DNA of 64,000 nucleotides from JAFAMS01 sp049520515 (GCA_049520515.1 JBEKPS010000004.1:124001-188000); one strand, 5' to 3'; counted from the first letter of the stretch, positions 8,796 through 17,598 are shown. The notes: generated by a model from the sequence alone, not told the origin. Program-made: numbers and translations.

Positions 8796-9110
8796 GTGTA
8801 CATCCTCGAGATCATGAGCGGGCCGCTGGACGGCAAGACATGGGAGTTCGATAACGAGATCACGATCGGACGCGACGAACGCGTCGCGACCGCGTGCATC
8901 ACGATCGACCGCTATGTCTCGCGGAAGCATGCGCGGCTGTACGCTTCGGATGAGGGCGACCTGCACATCGAGGATCTTGCCAGCCGCAATGGGACGCGGC
9001 TGGGCGGCAAACCGCTGAGCGGCGACACCGCGCTGGAAGTCGGCACGCCGTTTACGATCGGCCGAACGCTGCTGCGCGTTTCGCGTCTGCCGGAGGCGAA
9101 GCACGATTAG
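8796..9110 (+). CDS. FHA-domain protein
   Basis: Stand-alone forkhead-associated domain, 104 residues, a phosphothreonine-binding module. The core motif is complete: IGRDERV (GR), RYVSRKHARLY (SxxH), and DLASRNGTRLGG (NG). There is no kinase or other fused domain. Start GTG 8796. It lies between the PLP lyase and coaBC, and its TAG stop overlaps the proposed coaBC start, so the two are translationally coupled. Its kinase partner is not in the window. Confidence 0.85.
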   Translation: MYILEIMSGPLDGKTWEFDNEITIGRDERVATACITIDRYVSRKHARLYASDEGDLHIEDLASRNGTRLGGKPLSGDTALEVGTPFTIGRTLLRVSRLPEAKHD

Positions 9111-10290
9111 AATTCTCCTGGGTGTATGCGGTGGCATCGCCGCGTACAAAGCAGCAGCGCTCACGAGTACGCTCGTCCAGCGCGGCGCCGAGGTGAACGT
9201 CGTCATGACTGACGACGCGCAGCGTTTTATTGCGCCGCTCACCTTCGCGGCGCTGACGCGCAATCGCGTCCACACCTCGCTCTGGGACGAGCAAGAAAAA
9301 ATTCCTCACATTCGTTTGGTGCGCGAAGCCGATGTCATGGCGATCGTTCCGGCGACGGCGAACGTCATCGCGAAGCTTGCGCAAGGGATCGCCGACGATT
9401 TGCTCACGAACGCCGCGCTCGCCGCCACGATTCCGATCGTGATCGCGCCCGCGATGAATGCGGCGATGTACATGAATGCGGCGACGATCGAGAACATGCG
9501 CACGCTGCGTGCTCGCGGCATCGAGATCGTCGAACCCGAATCGGGCTTTCTAGCCGAGCGCGAACATGGCATCGGCCGGCTTGCGGACGAGTCGAAGATC
9601 ATTGCTGCGATCGAAGCCGCAGCTGCGCGCGGCAGCGAGCTAAGCGGCGAACACGTCGTCATCACGGCGGGGCCGACCCGCGAACCGATCGATCCGGTGC
9701 GATTCATCTCGAATGCGTCGACGGGCACAACTGGGATCGAGATCGCGCGCGAAGCGCTGGCACGCGGCGCAGTCGTCGACCTCATCTTGGGTCCGACGAA
9801 TGCCGATCCGCCCGAAGCTGCGCGAACGCATCGCGTGACGACGGCGCAGGAGATGTACGACGCTACTGTTCCGCTCGCAAAGGACGCAACGATCGTCGTT
9901 GCCGCCGCAGCAGTCGCAGATTGGCGTCCGGCCCAAGCGCACGCGCAGAAAGTCAAGAAAGAAACGAGCGAAAAGGACGAGAGCGTCGCGCTCGTGCGCA
10001 ATCCCGACATTCTCGCCGCGATCGGCAAGCAAAAGAACGGCACGTACGTGATTGGGTTTGCGGCCGAGACGCAGGCGCACGAGACGAACGCGCGCGAGAA
10101 ATTGCATCGCAAGCATCTCGATGCGATCGCCGTCAACGACGTCGCGGGCGAGCACGGATTCGGCACCGGCGAAAACGAGCTGGTGCTCTTGCATGGAGAT
10201 GACGGCCGCATCCCGCTTGGACGCGGACGCAAGCGCGAGCTTGCAGCGCGTTTTTGGGACGCGATCGCGTCATTAAGGTCGCGCGATTAA
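9106..10290 (+). CDS. coaBC: Bifunctional phosphopantothenoylcysteine decarboxylase / phosphopantothenate-cysteine ligase
   Basis: Carries out two successive steps of coenzyme A synthesis. N-terminal flavin decarboxylase (CoaC): GVCGGIAAYKAAAL, MTDDAQRFI, active-site His68 in PHIRL, and PAMNAAMY. C-terminal ligase (CoaB): GPTREPIDPVRFISN, AAAVADWRP, and QKVKKE with the acyl-transfer Lys, then NDVAGEHGFGTGENE. The conserved N-terminus starts well upstream of the first ordinary start codon (GTG 9193). In frame before it is only ATT 9106, with GGAGG at 9092-9096 at ideal distance and overlapping the FHA stop (gATTAg). I therefore infer an AUU start. Length 394, normal for the family. Followed by coaX with a TAATG overlap. 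Confidence 0.9.
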   Translation: MRILLGVCGGIAAYKAAALTSTLVQRGAEVNVVMTDDAQRFIAPLTFAALTRNRVHTSLWDEQEKIPHIRLVREADVMAIVPATANVIAKLAQGIADDLLTNAALAATIPIVIAPAMNAAMYMNAATIENMRTLRARGIEIVEPESGFLAEREHGIGRLADESKIIAAIEAAAARGSELSGEHVVITAGPTREPIDPVRFISNASTGTTGIEIAREALARGAVVDLILGPTNADPPEAARTHRVTTAQEMYDATVPLAKDATIVVAAAAVADWRPAQAHAQKVKKETSEKDESVALVRNPDILAAIGKQKNGTYVIGFAAETQAHETNAREKLHRKHLDAIAVNDVAGEHGFGTGENELVLLHGDDGRIPLGRGRKRELAARFWDAIASLRSRD

Positions 10291-11090
10291 TGCTGCTGTG
10301 CATCGACGTCGGCAACACCGATACCAAACTGGGATTCTTCGGCGCCCCCACATCGGGACTCGGTCTCGAGATGGTCGCGCAGTGGCGCGTTACCACATTG
10401 CGCTCACGCACCTCGGATGAGTACGGCGTGCTGTTCACGTCGCTGTTCAACTCCGAAGGCATTGCGCTCGGCGCCGTGCGCGGGATTGCGATATCAAGCG
10501 TCGTCCCGCAAGTCAATCGCGACTTGCGCGACGGCTGCAAGCGCTATTTCAAAGCGGATCCGCTCGTGCTCAGCGCACGCACGCAGCGTTTGATGGAAGT
10601 GCTCACCGAGCGTCCTAACGAGCTTGGTTCCGATATGCTCGCGGCCGCGATCGGGGCTCGCGCCAAATACGGCACTCCCGCCATCGTGATCGGCTACGGT
10701 ACGGCCACGACGTTCTCCGCGATCTCGCGCGACGGCGCGTTTCTCGGGACGGCGATTGCGCCGGGAATCCAAATCTCGATCGATGCGCTCGTCGCGCGCG
10801 CCGCAAAACTTCCGCAAGTTGCATTCGAGCCGCCGAGCTCGCCGATCGGACGCGAAACGACCGAGTCGCTGCAATCGGGTCTCGTTTACGGCTTCGTCGG
10901 ACAAACCGAAGGTGTGGTCGCGCGCTTCAAGGAGGAGCTCGGCAATGATGCGCGCGTGATCGCGACCGGCGGGCTGGCCGACATCGTTGCCGACAACACG
11001 CCGCTCATTGCGGTCGTCGACAAGACGCTCGCCCTCGAAGGACTGAAAATGTTTTGGGAAGCCGAAGTCGCCGCTGCGGTGCGGCGATGA
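10290..11090 (+). CDS. coaX: Type III pantothenate kinase
   Basis: First step of coenzyme A synthesis, phosphorylating pantothenate. ASKHA-fold kinase of 266 residues: phosphate loop IDVGNTDTKLG at the N-terminus, SSVVPQVN, GSDMLAAAIGARAKYG, IGYGTATTFSAIS, and LGTAIAPGIQIS, then ATGGLAD near the end. Type III kinases need a monovalent cation and resist feedback by CoA. ATG 10290 overlaps the coaBC TAA, so the two CoA genes form a coupled pair. The family's usual acidic residue before GTATT is replaced (IGYGTATT, where DFGTATT is common). Confidence 0.9.
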   Translation: MLLCIDVGNTDTKLGFFGAPTSGLGLEMVAQWRVTTLRSRTSDEYGVLFTSLFNSEGIALGAVRGIAISSVVPQVNRDLRDGCKRYFKADPLVLSARTQRLMEVLTERPNELGSDMLAAAIGARAKYGTPAIVIGYGTATTFSAISRDGAFLGTAIAPGIQISIDALVARAAKLPQVAFEPPSSPIGRETTESLQSGLVYGFVGQTEGVVARFKEELGNDARVIATGGLADIVADNTPLIAVVDKTLALEGLKMFWEAEVAAAVRR

Positions 11091-12088
11091 ACGCAAAGCC
11101 GCTTCGGATCGGCAAGCACGAAATTTGGCCGCCGATTGTTCTCGCACCGATGTCGGGCGTGACCAACCGAACGATGCGCGCGCTGTACAAGCCGTTCGGA
11201 TTCGGGCTTACCGTTACCGAATTCGTCTCCTCCAGCGCACTGCAATACGGCGCCAAGCGCACGATGGAGATGATCGATCAGCATGGCGTCGAGCGTCCGG
11301 TTTCGACCCAACTGTGGGGTAGTGATCCCGCAGTCATGGCGTACGCTGCGAAGGTCGTGCGCGAGTGCGGCGCCGACATCGTCGATATCAATTTCGGCTG
11401 TCCGGCGCCAAAGGTCACGAAGACCGAAGGCGGCAGCGCGTGTCTGCGCGATCCGGAACGCTGCGAGGCGATCATGAAAGCGGTCGTCGAGGCCGTCGAT
11501 TGCCCGGTGACGATGAAGATGCGACTCGGTTGGAGCGAAAGCGCGATGGTGTTCATCGACGTCGCGCAGCGCGCGCAGCGCGCCGGCGTCCAAGCGCTGA
11601 CGCTGCACGCGCGCACCGCCAAACAATTCTACAAGGGCAGTGCCGATTGGGAGCAGATTCGCCGTCTCAAAGCCGCCGTCGATATCCCCGTCATCGGCAA
11701 TGGCGACTTGAACGATCCGCACGAGGCGATGCGTCGCATGCGTGAAAGCGGCGTCGACGCCGTGATGCTCGGCCGCGCGATTCTCGGTAATCCATGGCTG
11801 GCTTCGGGTTTGCGCGCGCTCATGGAAGGCCAGGAGCCGCAACCCTATCCCAGCGCCGTCGAGCGGCTGCGTTTCGCTATGCATCACTATCGCATCATGG
11901 TTGAAGAGTTGGGCGAAGCGCGCGCGGTTCCGCAGATGCGCAAGCACCTCGGCTATTATCTGAAGGGATTCAACGGCGCCAGCGACCTGCGCCAGCTCGT
12001 CATGCGCACGCCGACCGCCCTCGAGACGCTCACGCTCGTCGAAGCGACGGTCGAACGGCTCGAAGCGGAACGTCAAAAGGCGGCGTAG
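11087..12088 (+). CDS. dus: tRNA-dihydrouridine synthase (DusB type)
   Basis: FMN-dependent reduction of uridines in the tRNA D-loop. TIM barrel of 333 residues: LAPMSGVTNRTMR at the first strand, DINFGCPAPKV with the catalytic Cys105 that protonates C5, KMRLGW, LHARTAKQFYKG, and PVIGNGDL / VMLGRAILGNPW for FMN phosphate binding. A helical tRNA-binding tail follows. ATG 11087 overlaps the coaX stop codon. The adjacent coaX-dusB arrangement is common in several phyla. Confidence 0.92.
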   Translation: MNAKPLRIGKHEIWPPIVLAPMSGVTNRTMRALYKPFGFGLTVTEFVSSSALQYGAKRTMEMIDQHGVERPVSTQLWGSDPAVMAYAAKVVRECGADIVDINFGCPAPKVTKTEGGSACLRDPERCEAIMKAVVEAVDCPVTMKMRLGWSESAMVFIDVAQRAQRAGVQALTLHARTAKQFYKGSADWEQIRRLKAAVDIPVIGNGDLNDPHEAMRRMRESGVDAVMLGRAILGNPWLASGLRALMEGQEPQPYPSAVERLRFAMHHYRIMVEELGEARAVPQMRKHLGYYLKGFNGASDLRQLVMRTPTALETLTLVEATVERLEAERQKAA

Positions 12089-13353
12089 TGATCGCCGAAG
12101 ATGCGAAGCAGTCGCTTTACGATGAGACGTACGAGAACTATCGCGACTATGTGAACCCGCCGCTGGCGCGCGTCATGAAGCTTTCGGGCTCGCCGCTCGA
12201 AGTCAGCGCGCACGGCACGACGATCGTCGATCAGAACGGAAAGTCGTATCTCGACTTTGCGGGCGGCTACGGCGTCTTCACGGTCGGACACAGTCATCCG
12301 CGTGTGGTTGAAGCGGTTCGCCGGCAGTTGGATGAGATGTCGCTCTCGGGCAAGACGATGTTTAACGCGCAGCTCGGGCGATTGGCGAAACGCCTTGCGG
12401 AGCTGACGCCTGGCGATCTGCAATACTCGTTCCTGTGCAATAGCGGGACGGAGGCCGTCGAGGGCGCGCTTAAGCTCGCGCGCGCAGCCACGCACCGCTC
12501 GAAAATCGTCGCGACGCAGGACGCGTTTCACGGTAAGACGCTGGGCGGACTTTCCGTCAGCGGACGCGAGGCGTTTCAAGAGCGCTTTCGTCCGCTGCTC
12601 GACGAGATCGTGCACGTTCCGTTCGGTGATGCGGATGCGCTCGCGGGCGCGCTCGAGGGCGCGGCGTGTTTTATCGTCGAGCCGATTCAGGGCGAAGGTG
12701 GAATCAACGTTCCGCCGCCCGGATATCTGACGCGCGCGCGCGAGCTGTGCGATCGCTTCGGCGCGCTGCTGGTCGCCGATGAAGTGCAGACGGGTCTTGG
12801 GCGCTGCGGCGTTATGTTCGCCTGCGAGTTCGACGGCGTCGTCCCCGATGTCATGACGCTCGCCAAGGGACTTTCCGGCGGTGTCATTCCGATTGGTGCG
12901 GTCGTTGCGCGGCCCGCCGCATGGAACGCCGCGTACGGAAAGGCGCCGCTCTTGCACACTTCGACATTCGGCGGCGGAGAGCTCGCGTGTGTCGCAGCCT
13001 TGGCTGCGCTCGACGTGTTGCGCGACGAAGATTTGGTCGCCAATGCGAAGGCGCGCGGCGAGCAGCTGCTGAGCGGTGCGCGCGAAATCGCGCGCACGCA
13101 CGCGAATGTAATCCGCGACGTCCGCGGACGCGGCTTGCTTGTCGGCGTCGAGCTCGTGCACGAAGGCTATGCCGGTACGATCATCCCTGAAATGCTCAAA
13201 GCGGGCGTGACCGCCGCGTGGACCCTCAACCAACAGCGCGTCATTCGCCTGGAGCCCCCATTGATCGTAACGCAAAGCGAAGTCGAGCGCGCGCTCGCTG
13301 CGTTGCGCGACGCGGTAGCGACGGCGCATGCCAAATTGGGCCAACTGGCCTAG
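12088..13353 (+). CDS. Class-III aminotransferase (acetylornithine/ornithine/putrescine type)
   Basis: PLP aminotransferase of 421 residues. Markers: FAGGYGVFTVGHSHP, LCNSGTEAVEGALKLAR (PLP phosphate), VEPIQGEGG, VADEVQTGLGR with Asp231 contacting the pyridine nitrogen, and TLAKGLSGG with Schiff-base Lys260. The FxGGxGVFTVGHSHP start and SFLCNSGTEA motif resemble ornithine and putrescine aminotransferases as much as ArgD, so substrate is left open. No arginine genes are nearby. GTG 12088 overlaps the dus stop codon. Confidence 0.85.
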   Translation: MIAEDAKQSLYDETYENYRDYVNPPLARVMKLSGSPLEVSAHGTTIVDQNGKSYLDFAGGYGVFTVGHSHPRVVEAVRRQLDEMSLSGKTMFNAQLGRLAKRLAELTPGDLQYSFLCNSGTEAVEGALKLARAATHRSKIVATQDAFHGKTLGGLSVSGREAFQERFRPLLDEIVHVPFGDADALAGALEGAACFIVEPIQGEGGINVPPPGYLTRARELCDRFGALLVADEVQTGLGRCGVMFACEFDGVVPDVMTLAKGLSGGVIPIGAVVARPAAWNAAYGKAPLLHTSTFGGGELACVAALAALDVLRDEDLVANAKARGEQLLSGAREIARTHANVIRDVRGRGLLVGVELVHEGYAGTIIPEMLKAGVTAAWTLNQQRVIRLEPPLIVTQSEVERALAALRDAVATAHAKLGQLA

Positions 13354-13355
13354 CG

Positions 13356-13814
13356 ATGCCGTACGTTCAAGTCGAAATCGTCGTCGCTGCTCGAGCGCGC
13401 GACGTCTACGAGCTCGCGAAGGATCAGGAGCGGTTTCCGCAGTTCATGCCCGACGTCGAATCGGTGACGGTGCTCGAACGGCGCGGCGACGTGATCGTGA
13501 CGCGATGGAAGACGCTGGTCGAAGAAGCCCCGATCGAGTGGACGGAAGAAGACCGTTTCGATGACGCTCGTACGCGCATCGAATACAAGCTGACGGAAGG
13601 CGATCTCGACAAATTCGAAGGCGCATGGACGTTCGATGAAGTTGGTGACGGGACGACGCGCGTCGTGCTTGGCGTTGAGTATGATTTCGGCGTGCCGACG
13701 CTGGCCGAGCTGATCGGCCCGACGTTGCAACGCAAGGTTCAAGAAAACAGCGAGATGATGTTGGCGGGCCTCAAGCGTGAAGCCGAGCAGGTCGCCTCCA
13801 AGACGCGCGTGTGA
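13356..13814 (+). CDS. SRPBCC (START-like, COQ10-type) domain protein
   Basis: Small alpha/beta lipid- or ligand-binding protein, 152 residues. It begins PYVQVEIVVAARARDVYELAKD and contains ERFPQFMPDVESVTVLER, the usual polyketide-cyclase/COQ10 start, and ends in a long C-terminal helix (LQRKVQENSEMMLAGLKREAEQ). Start ATG 13356, two bases after the aminotransferase stop. The ligand cannot be told. The stop overlaps the start of the following membrane protein. Confidence 0.75.
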   Translation: MPYVQVEIVVAARARDVYELAKDQERFPQFMPDVESVTVLERRGDVIVTRWKTLVEEAPIEWTEEDRFDDARTRIEYKLTEGDLDKFEGAWTFDEVGDGTTRVVLGVEYDFGVPTLAELIGPTLQRKVQENSEMMLAGLKREAEQVASKTRV

Positions 13815-15022
13815 CGCGATTTTTGCCGTGGCTGTGCGCCCCGGTGGTTTTCGGGCTCGTCGCCGCGCTGGTCATCAACGTGCCGATGTTCGACGAGTGG
13901 ACGTGGGCGCCACTCGTCCTTGCGCTGCACGACCATGCGCTGCAGCTCGGTGATCTGTGGGCGCAGCAACAAGCGCACCGCAGCTTCGTTCCGAGTCTGT
14001 TGATGCTGGCGCTTGCACATTTCGACGGTTGGGACGTGCGCATCGAAGCCTTTGTCAATGTAATGCTCGCGCTTGCGACGCAAGTGTTGGTGTTCGTGCT
14101 CTGTACCCGCCTCGACAGAACGCGCCGCGCGTGGACGTTTGGACTCTGCAGTCTGCTGCTGTTCTCGTTGCTACAAGCTGAGAACTGGCTGTGGGGTTTT
14201 CAGATGTCGTGGTTTCTCGTGAATCTTTTTGTCGTTACGGTCGTCGTGTCGCTCGCAACGCGAAAACCGCTCGGCTTCGTCGTCGCCGTGCTCGCGGCCG
14301 TCGCCGCTTCGAGCTCGCTGATATTCGGCTTCGGAGCGTGGGTTGCTGGGATCGCGATGCTGATTCGGTGCCGCGCGCTTCTCGTGGCCTGGTGTGCGAT
14401 CGGCCTGTGTTTTGGAGCCTGCTTCTTCATCGGATATCATGCGCCGCGCTTTGAAAACGGTTGGGCGTGGCTTTCGTCGCCGCTCATCGTGCTGCAGTTC
14501 ATCCTCGTGTATCTCGGCGATCCGCTTGGTGCCTGGGCTGGACGCTATGCCTCGGAGATCGCTGGAGCCGCACTGATCGCCGCCTTCGTGTACTGTACGC
14601 GGCTTGCCGTCGCGCAGCGCGTCGCCGCACAGCCTTGGTACGCGCTCGGCGCATTCGCGCTCACCGCTGCGTGCTTCGAAGCAATCGGACGCGCCGGCAA
14701 CGGTCTCGATGCGGCGCTCGCCCTGCGGTACGTGACGCCGGCGACGCTTGGGTGGATTGCGCTCGCCGGACTTTCCGCGCAGGTGCTCGAGGTGCGCCGC
14801 TGGCGCGCCGAGTCGCTCGCAATCGGCGCGCTCGTAATCGTCGGCTCGGTGGCCGGATATTTTTATTCGTATTCGCTCACGGGTCTGCAGCTCGACGCCT
14901 TGGTGGCAATGCAGCACCTGGATCGCGTCGACGACGAAGAGCTCAGCGAATATACGGCCGATCCGAATACGCGCGCGCTCGCCACACGTTTGCGCGAAGC
15001 GCACCTGGGGCCGTATCGCTAA
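13811..15022 (+). CDS. Polytopic membrane protein, possibly GT-C glycosyltransferase-like
   Basis: Integral membrane protein of 403 residues with about ten hydrophobic segments. The first loop after TM1 carries NVPMFDEWTW, an acidic pair in the place where GT-C glycosyltransferases (PMT/ArnT-like) have their DE motif. That is the only hint of function. No soluble catalytic domain is present, and the C-terminus is a short cytoplasmic helix. Start GTG 13811 overlaps the SRPBCC stop. It could equally be an uncharacterised transporter-like protein. Confidence 0.6.
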   Translation: MTRFLPWLCAPVVFGLVAALVINVPMFDEWTWAPLVLALHDHALQLGDLWAQQQAHRSFVPSLLMLALAHFDGWDVRIEAFVNVMLALATQVLVFVLCTRLDRTRRAWTFGLCSLLLFSLLQAENWLWGFQMSWFLVNLFVVTVVVSLATRKPLGFVVAVLAAVAASSSLIFGFGAWVAGIAMLIRCRALLVAWCAIGLCFGACFFIGYHAPRFENGWAWLSSPLIVLQFILVYLGDPLGAWAGRYASEIAGAALIAAFVYCTRLAVAQRVAAQPWYALGAFALTAACFEAIGRAGNGLDAALALRYVTPATLGWIALAGLSAQVLEVRRWRAESLAIGALVIVGSVAGYFYSYSLTGLQLDALVAMQHLDRVDDEELSEYTADPNTRALATRLREAHLGPYR

Positions 15023-15041
15023 CCCGGAAATGCGGGCTAGC
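15018..15041. terminator. Hairpin between convergent genes
   Basis: GCTA-A-CCCG, loop GAAATG, CGGG-C-TAGC: an eight-pair stem with one mismatch that contains the stop codons of both convergent genes. There is no T-tract, so any terminator role is weak and bidirectional. Confidence 0.35.
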
Positions 15042-15462
15042 CGCGGATGTCGATAGCGGCGTCTTCCGCCACCGGTGTGCCCGCGGAGTCACGCGCGATG
15101 AAATGAAACGTGAGCGTGTACGGAATGCGCGCGAACGGCGGCAGCACCGGAATGTGATACGCGCAGCCGAACCTTCCGAAATCGTGCTTGATGAGCGCGC
15201 GCCCGCTGTAGAACGTGCGCATCTCTACAACCGCAACGTTCGTTGACGCCGTCACGCGAATACGGACGAGGTCGCCGCCCTTGAACGTCTTGCCGGAGAT
15301 CCAAATCGACTGAATGATCGGAGGAGGTGCCGCGAGCACATCGGGCACAACGCTGGGCGCGGTTCCACCATAAAGCACGGGAGCGCGCTCGATCGGCATG
15401 CGCGGCGCGGAGCACGCCGTTAGCGCAGCCAACATCAGTACGAGAAGAAGCCTAGCCGGCAT
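15037..15462 (-). CDS. Small lipoprotein, function unknown
   Basis: Lipoprotein of 141 residues: MPARLLLVLMLAALTAC ends in the lipobox LTAC. A proline-rich linker (to about residue 50) leads into a beta-rich domain (IQSIWISGKTFKGGDLVRI, VVEMRTFYSGR, YTLTFHFIARD) that resembles an Ig-like fold. I recognise no family. Its start overlaps the end of the WYL-regulator gene by 11 bases, so it is probably co-transcribed with the regulator. Confidence 0.6.
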   Translation of the reverse strand: MPARLLLVLMLAALTACSAPRMPIERAPVLYGGTAPSVVPDVLAAPPPIIQSIWISGKTFKGGDLVRIRVTASTNVAVVEMRTFYSGRALIKHDFGRFGCAYHIPVLPPFARIPYTLTFHFIARDSAGTPVAEDAAIDIRG

Positions 15463-16393
15463 AGTGCACGAGCACGTCGCGGGCGAGTGCGAGGATGTCG
15501 TCGACGAGATCGACCGGCTCGAGAATCGTAACGCTGTTGCCCCAAGCCAGAAGCTGTTGAATCGCAGCGCCGCGCGCCGGAAATTCGAATCGCACCACGC
15601 ACTGCGTTTCGTTCTCGTCGACGCTCTTCGGATGCCAATACGCGGTCAGCGTGTCGAGCATGCTGCGATCGGCGCGCACGGTGACAGGCAAGCGCTCGAT
15701 CATGCCTTCGTAGCTGCGCGAGCTTTGCGACCAGTATGTATCTAAATCGAAATCGCGCGGACGTTCGAAATGCTCTTCGGTCAGCGCTGTCGAGAGAATG
15801 CGATCCGCGCGAAAGCTGCGCAGCTCGTCGCCGGAGCGGGCGACGACGTACCAGACTCCCGACTTCGAGACGAGGCCGAGCGGATCGATCTCGCGCGTCG
15901 TCCTGACGCCCATGCGATCGCGATACATGATCGCGATTCGGCGATCGTCCCAAACCGCACGGCGTACGAGACCGAGCGTCTCAGTCGGCGCTTCGTCTTG
16001 ACCCCAGCGCCGCTGATCGACGCGAATGCGGGCTCGCGCTTTTTCGGCGATGTTCTTTTGTCGCTCGGAGAGCGCCCCGGAAAGCTTCTCGCGCGCACGC
16101 TGGAGCGGCGAGCCGAACCCGAGGTCGGCGAGTGGGTCGCTGCCGGAGACGTAGAGCGCGTGAATCTCGTCCTCGTCGAGCTCCGCGATGGCGCGACGGT
16201 AGCCTTCCATCAGGTGAATGCCGCCCTGGGCTCCCCGCGTCGCGAAGATCGGCACGCCACCGGCGCCGAGGGCCTCGACGTCGCGATAAACGGTCCGTTC
16301 GCAGACCTCCAGCTCGTCGGCAAGCTCGCGCGCCGAGCGGGGGCTCCTCGTTTGAAGCAGCAGCAGGATCCGCAGGAGGCGGGCTGATTTCAC
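15452..16393 (-). CDS. YafY-type transcriptional regulator with HTH and WYL domains
   Basis: Regulator of 313 residues. N-terminal winged HTH (ARELADELEVCERTVYRDVEAL, then FATRGAQGGIHLMEGY). The central WYL-type domain (about 135-225) contains IAIMYRDRMGVRTTREIDPLGLVSKSG and WYVVARSGDELRSFRADRI, and a C-terminal WCX extension follows. WYL domains sense small ligands or nucleic acid. Start GTG 16393. It is divergent from a VOC-family gene, with a TGACA-N5-TGTCA dyad between them, so it probably controls that gene and itself. Confidence 0.85.
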   Translation of the reverse strand: MKSARLLRILLLLQTRSPRSARELADELEVCERTVYRDVEALGAGGVPIFATRGAQGGIHLMEGYRRAIAELDEDEIHALYVSGSDPLADLGFGSPLQRAREKLSGALSERQKNIAEKARARIRVDQRRWGQDEAPTETLGLVRRAVWDDRRIAIMYRDRMGVRTTREIDPLGLVSKSGVWYVVARSGDELRSFRADRILSTALTEEHFERPRDFDLDTYWSQSSRSYEGMIERLPVTVRADRSMLDTLTAYWHPKSVDENETQCVVRFEFPARGAAIQQLLAWGNSVTILEPVDLVDDILALARDVLVHYAG

Positions 16394-16417
16394 CCGGTTA
16401 GCCTACTCTTTCAAATA

Positions 16418-16432
16418 TGACAGCGGATGTCA
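16418..16432. promoter_or_regulatory. Candidate operator of the WYL regulator
   Basis: Perfect dyad TGACA-GCGGA-TGTCA in the 98-base gap between the divergent WYL regulator and VOC gene. It lies 25 bases upstream of the regulator start and 60 bases upstream of the VOC start. Symmetry and position suit a dimeric HTH regulator. Confidence 0.55.
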
Positions 16433-16491
16433 GGTATCGTTCGGTATCATGTGACCCACTACCCTTACCAAAGCAAGACGGGAGCCTTGAG

Positions 16492-16872
16492 ATGGCAGCC
16501 ACCCAGACCATAACGATCCGCGGCGTCGACATCACGGCGTATTTGATCAAAGACACGGACCGGGCCAAGAAATTCTACGGCGACACACTTGGTCTCGAAA
16601 TGACCAGCGATTACGGGCCGCAAGGCGGCGAGTACACGTTCCCGGATGGAACCACGTTCGGGCTTTGGCGCGTCGACGAGCCAGAATGGCACACGAGCGG
16701 CACGGTCATGTTCAATGTCGACGACGTGCGCGCCGCCGTCGACTATTACAAATCACGCGGTGTGAAGATCGCCGATGACGTCTTCGACTCGCCCGTCTGT
16801 CTCATGGCGTTCGGTGAAGACAGCGAAGGCAACAGCTTCATCTTGCACCAGCGCAAAAACGGCCGGGATTAG
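16492..16872 (+). CDS. VOC-superfamily (glyoxalase/bleomycin-resistance-like) protein
   Basis: Single-domain VOC protein of 126 residues with the paired beta-alpha-beta-beta-beta modules: ITAYLIKDTDRAKKFYGDTL at the start and VMFNVDDVRAAVDYYKSRG in the second half, ending DSEGNSFILHQ. Metal-site residues are plausible but the substrate is unknown. Start ATG 16492 has GGGAG 8-12 bases upstream. An ATG at 16417 would run through the operator and is rejected. The divergent WYL regulator is its likely controller. Confidence 0.8.
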   Translation: MAATQTITIRGVDITAYLIKDTDRAKKFYGDTLGLEMTSDYGPQGGEYTFPDGTTFGLWRVDEPEWHTSGTVMFNVDDVRAAVDYYKSRGVKIADDVFDSPVCLMAFGEDSEGNSFILHQRKNGRD

Positions 16873-17534
16873 TCGGGCAGTTTGAACGCGACGAACTGCG
16901 CTTCCCAGCGCTGATTCGTCCAGAAGCGCTGCCCATCGTGGCAGAGCGAACGCGCTTCGAATGGGACGCTTGCGAGATCGGTGATCTCCGGCGTCCCTTT
17001 GCGTGCATCGACTTTCGTGATGCGGTAGTCGCCCGAATCCATGCCGGCTGACGTCGCAAGATAGAAGCAGCCGCCGAAAATCGTCATGCCCGTGATCTCG
17101 CGCGGGATCTCGGCGACTACGCGAATCTCGCAACCGCTATCGTCGATGTGGAGAATGCGCTTGTTGAAGCGCTGGCTCAAGTAGACAAAATCGCCGTCGT
17201 AGGCGATGAACGAGCCGGTGTCGTTCGGACAAGCGAACTTGTCTTTGTCTTTGAAACCGTGGCCGGGTACGTAGCGGCGTACAAACCGGTTGTCTTCTTT
17301 GCCGTTTTCGCTGCACAGCACGCGCAGCTCGTCGCCGACGACGCACATGCCGATCGGTCGTCCGGGCGCCTCGTTCTCCTCGAACATGCGGCCTTGCTGC
17401 GAATCAATCCCGTACACGCGTTTTGTTTCGAGCGACCCCATCCAAAGTGTCGTACCATCGACGGCAAGTGCTTGCGGTGCCGGGGCCGGCGAAGGGATGC
17501 GGTAGAGCTCTTCGATTGCTGTCAATGTCTGCAT
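16869..17534 (-). CDS. Beta-propeller protein (SMP-30/YncE-like), function unknown
   Basis: Protein of 221 residues made of repeated blades: ALAVDGTTLWMGSLETKRVYGID, PIGMCVVGDELRVLCSENG, SFIAYDGDFVYLSQRFNKRILHID, ITGMTIFGGCFYLATSAG, EARSLCHDGQRFWTNQRWEAQF. There is no signal peptide, so it is probably cytoplasmic. Start ATG 17534; the frame stays open far upstream on this strand, but that part is antisense to the acyl-ACP-reductase-like gene. It is convergent with the VOC gene, overlapping by 4 bases at the stops. Confidence 0.7.
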   Translation of the reverse strand: MQTLTAIEELYRIPSPAPAPQALAVDGTTLWMGSLETKRVYGIDSQQGRMFEENEAPGRPIGMCVVGDELRVLCSENGKEDNRFVRRYVPGHGFKDKDKFACPNDTGSFIAYDGDFVYLSQRFNKRILHIDDSGCEIRVVAEIPREITGMTIFGGCFYLATSAGMDSGDYRITKVDARKGTPEITDLASVPFEARSLCHDGQRFWTNQRWEAQFVAFKLPD

Positions 17535-17598
17535 GCCCCGGCGCTTCGCAGCCCTATCAGCGGGGTCCCGCGCAGGTGGCCCGAAGGGGACGCGCGGC

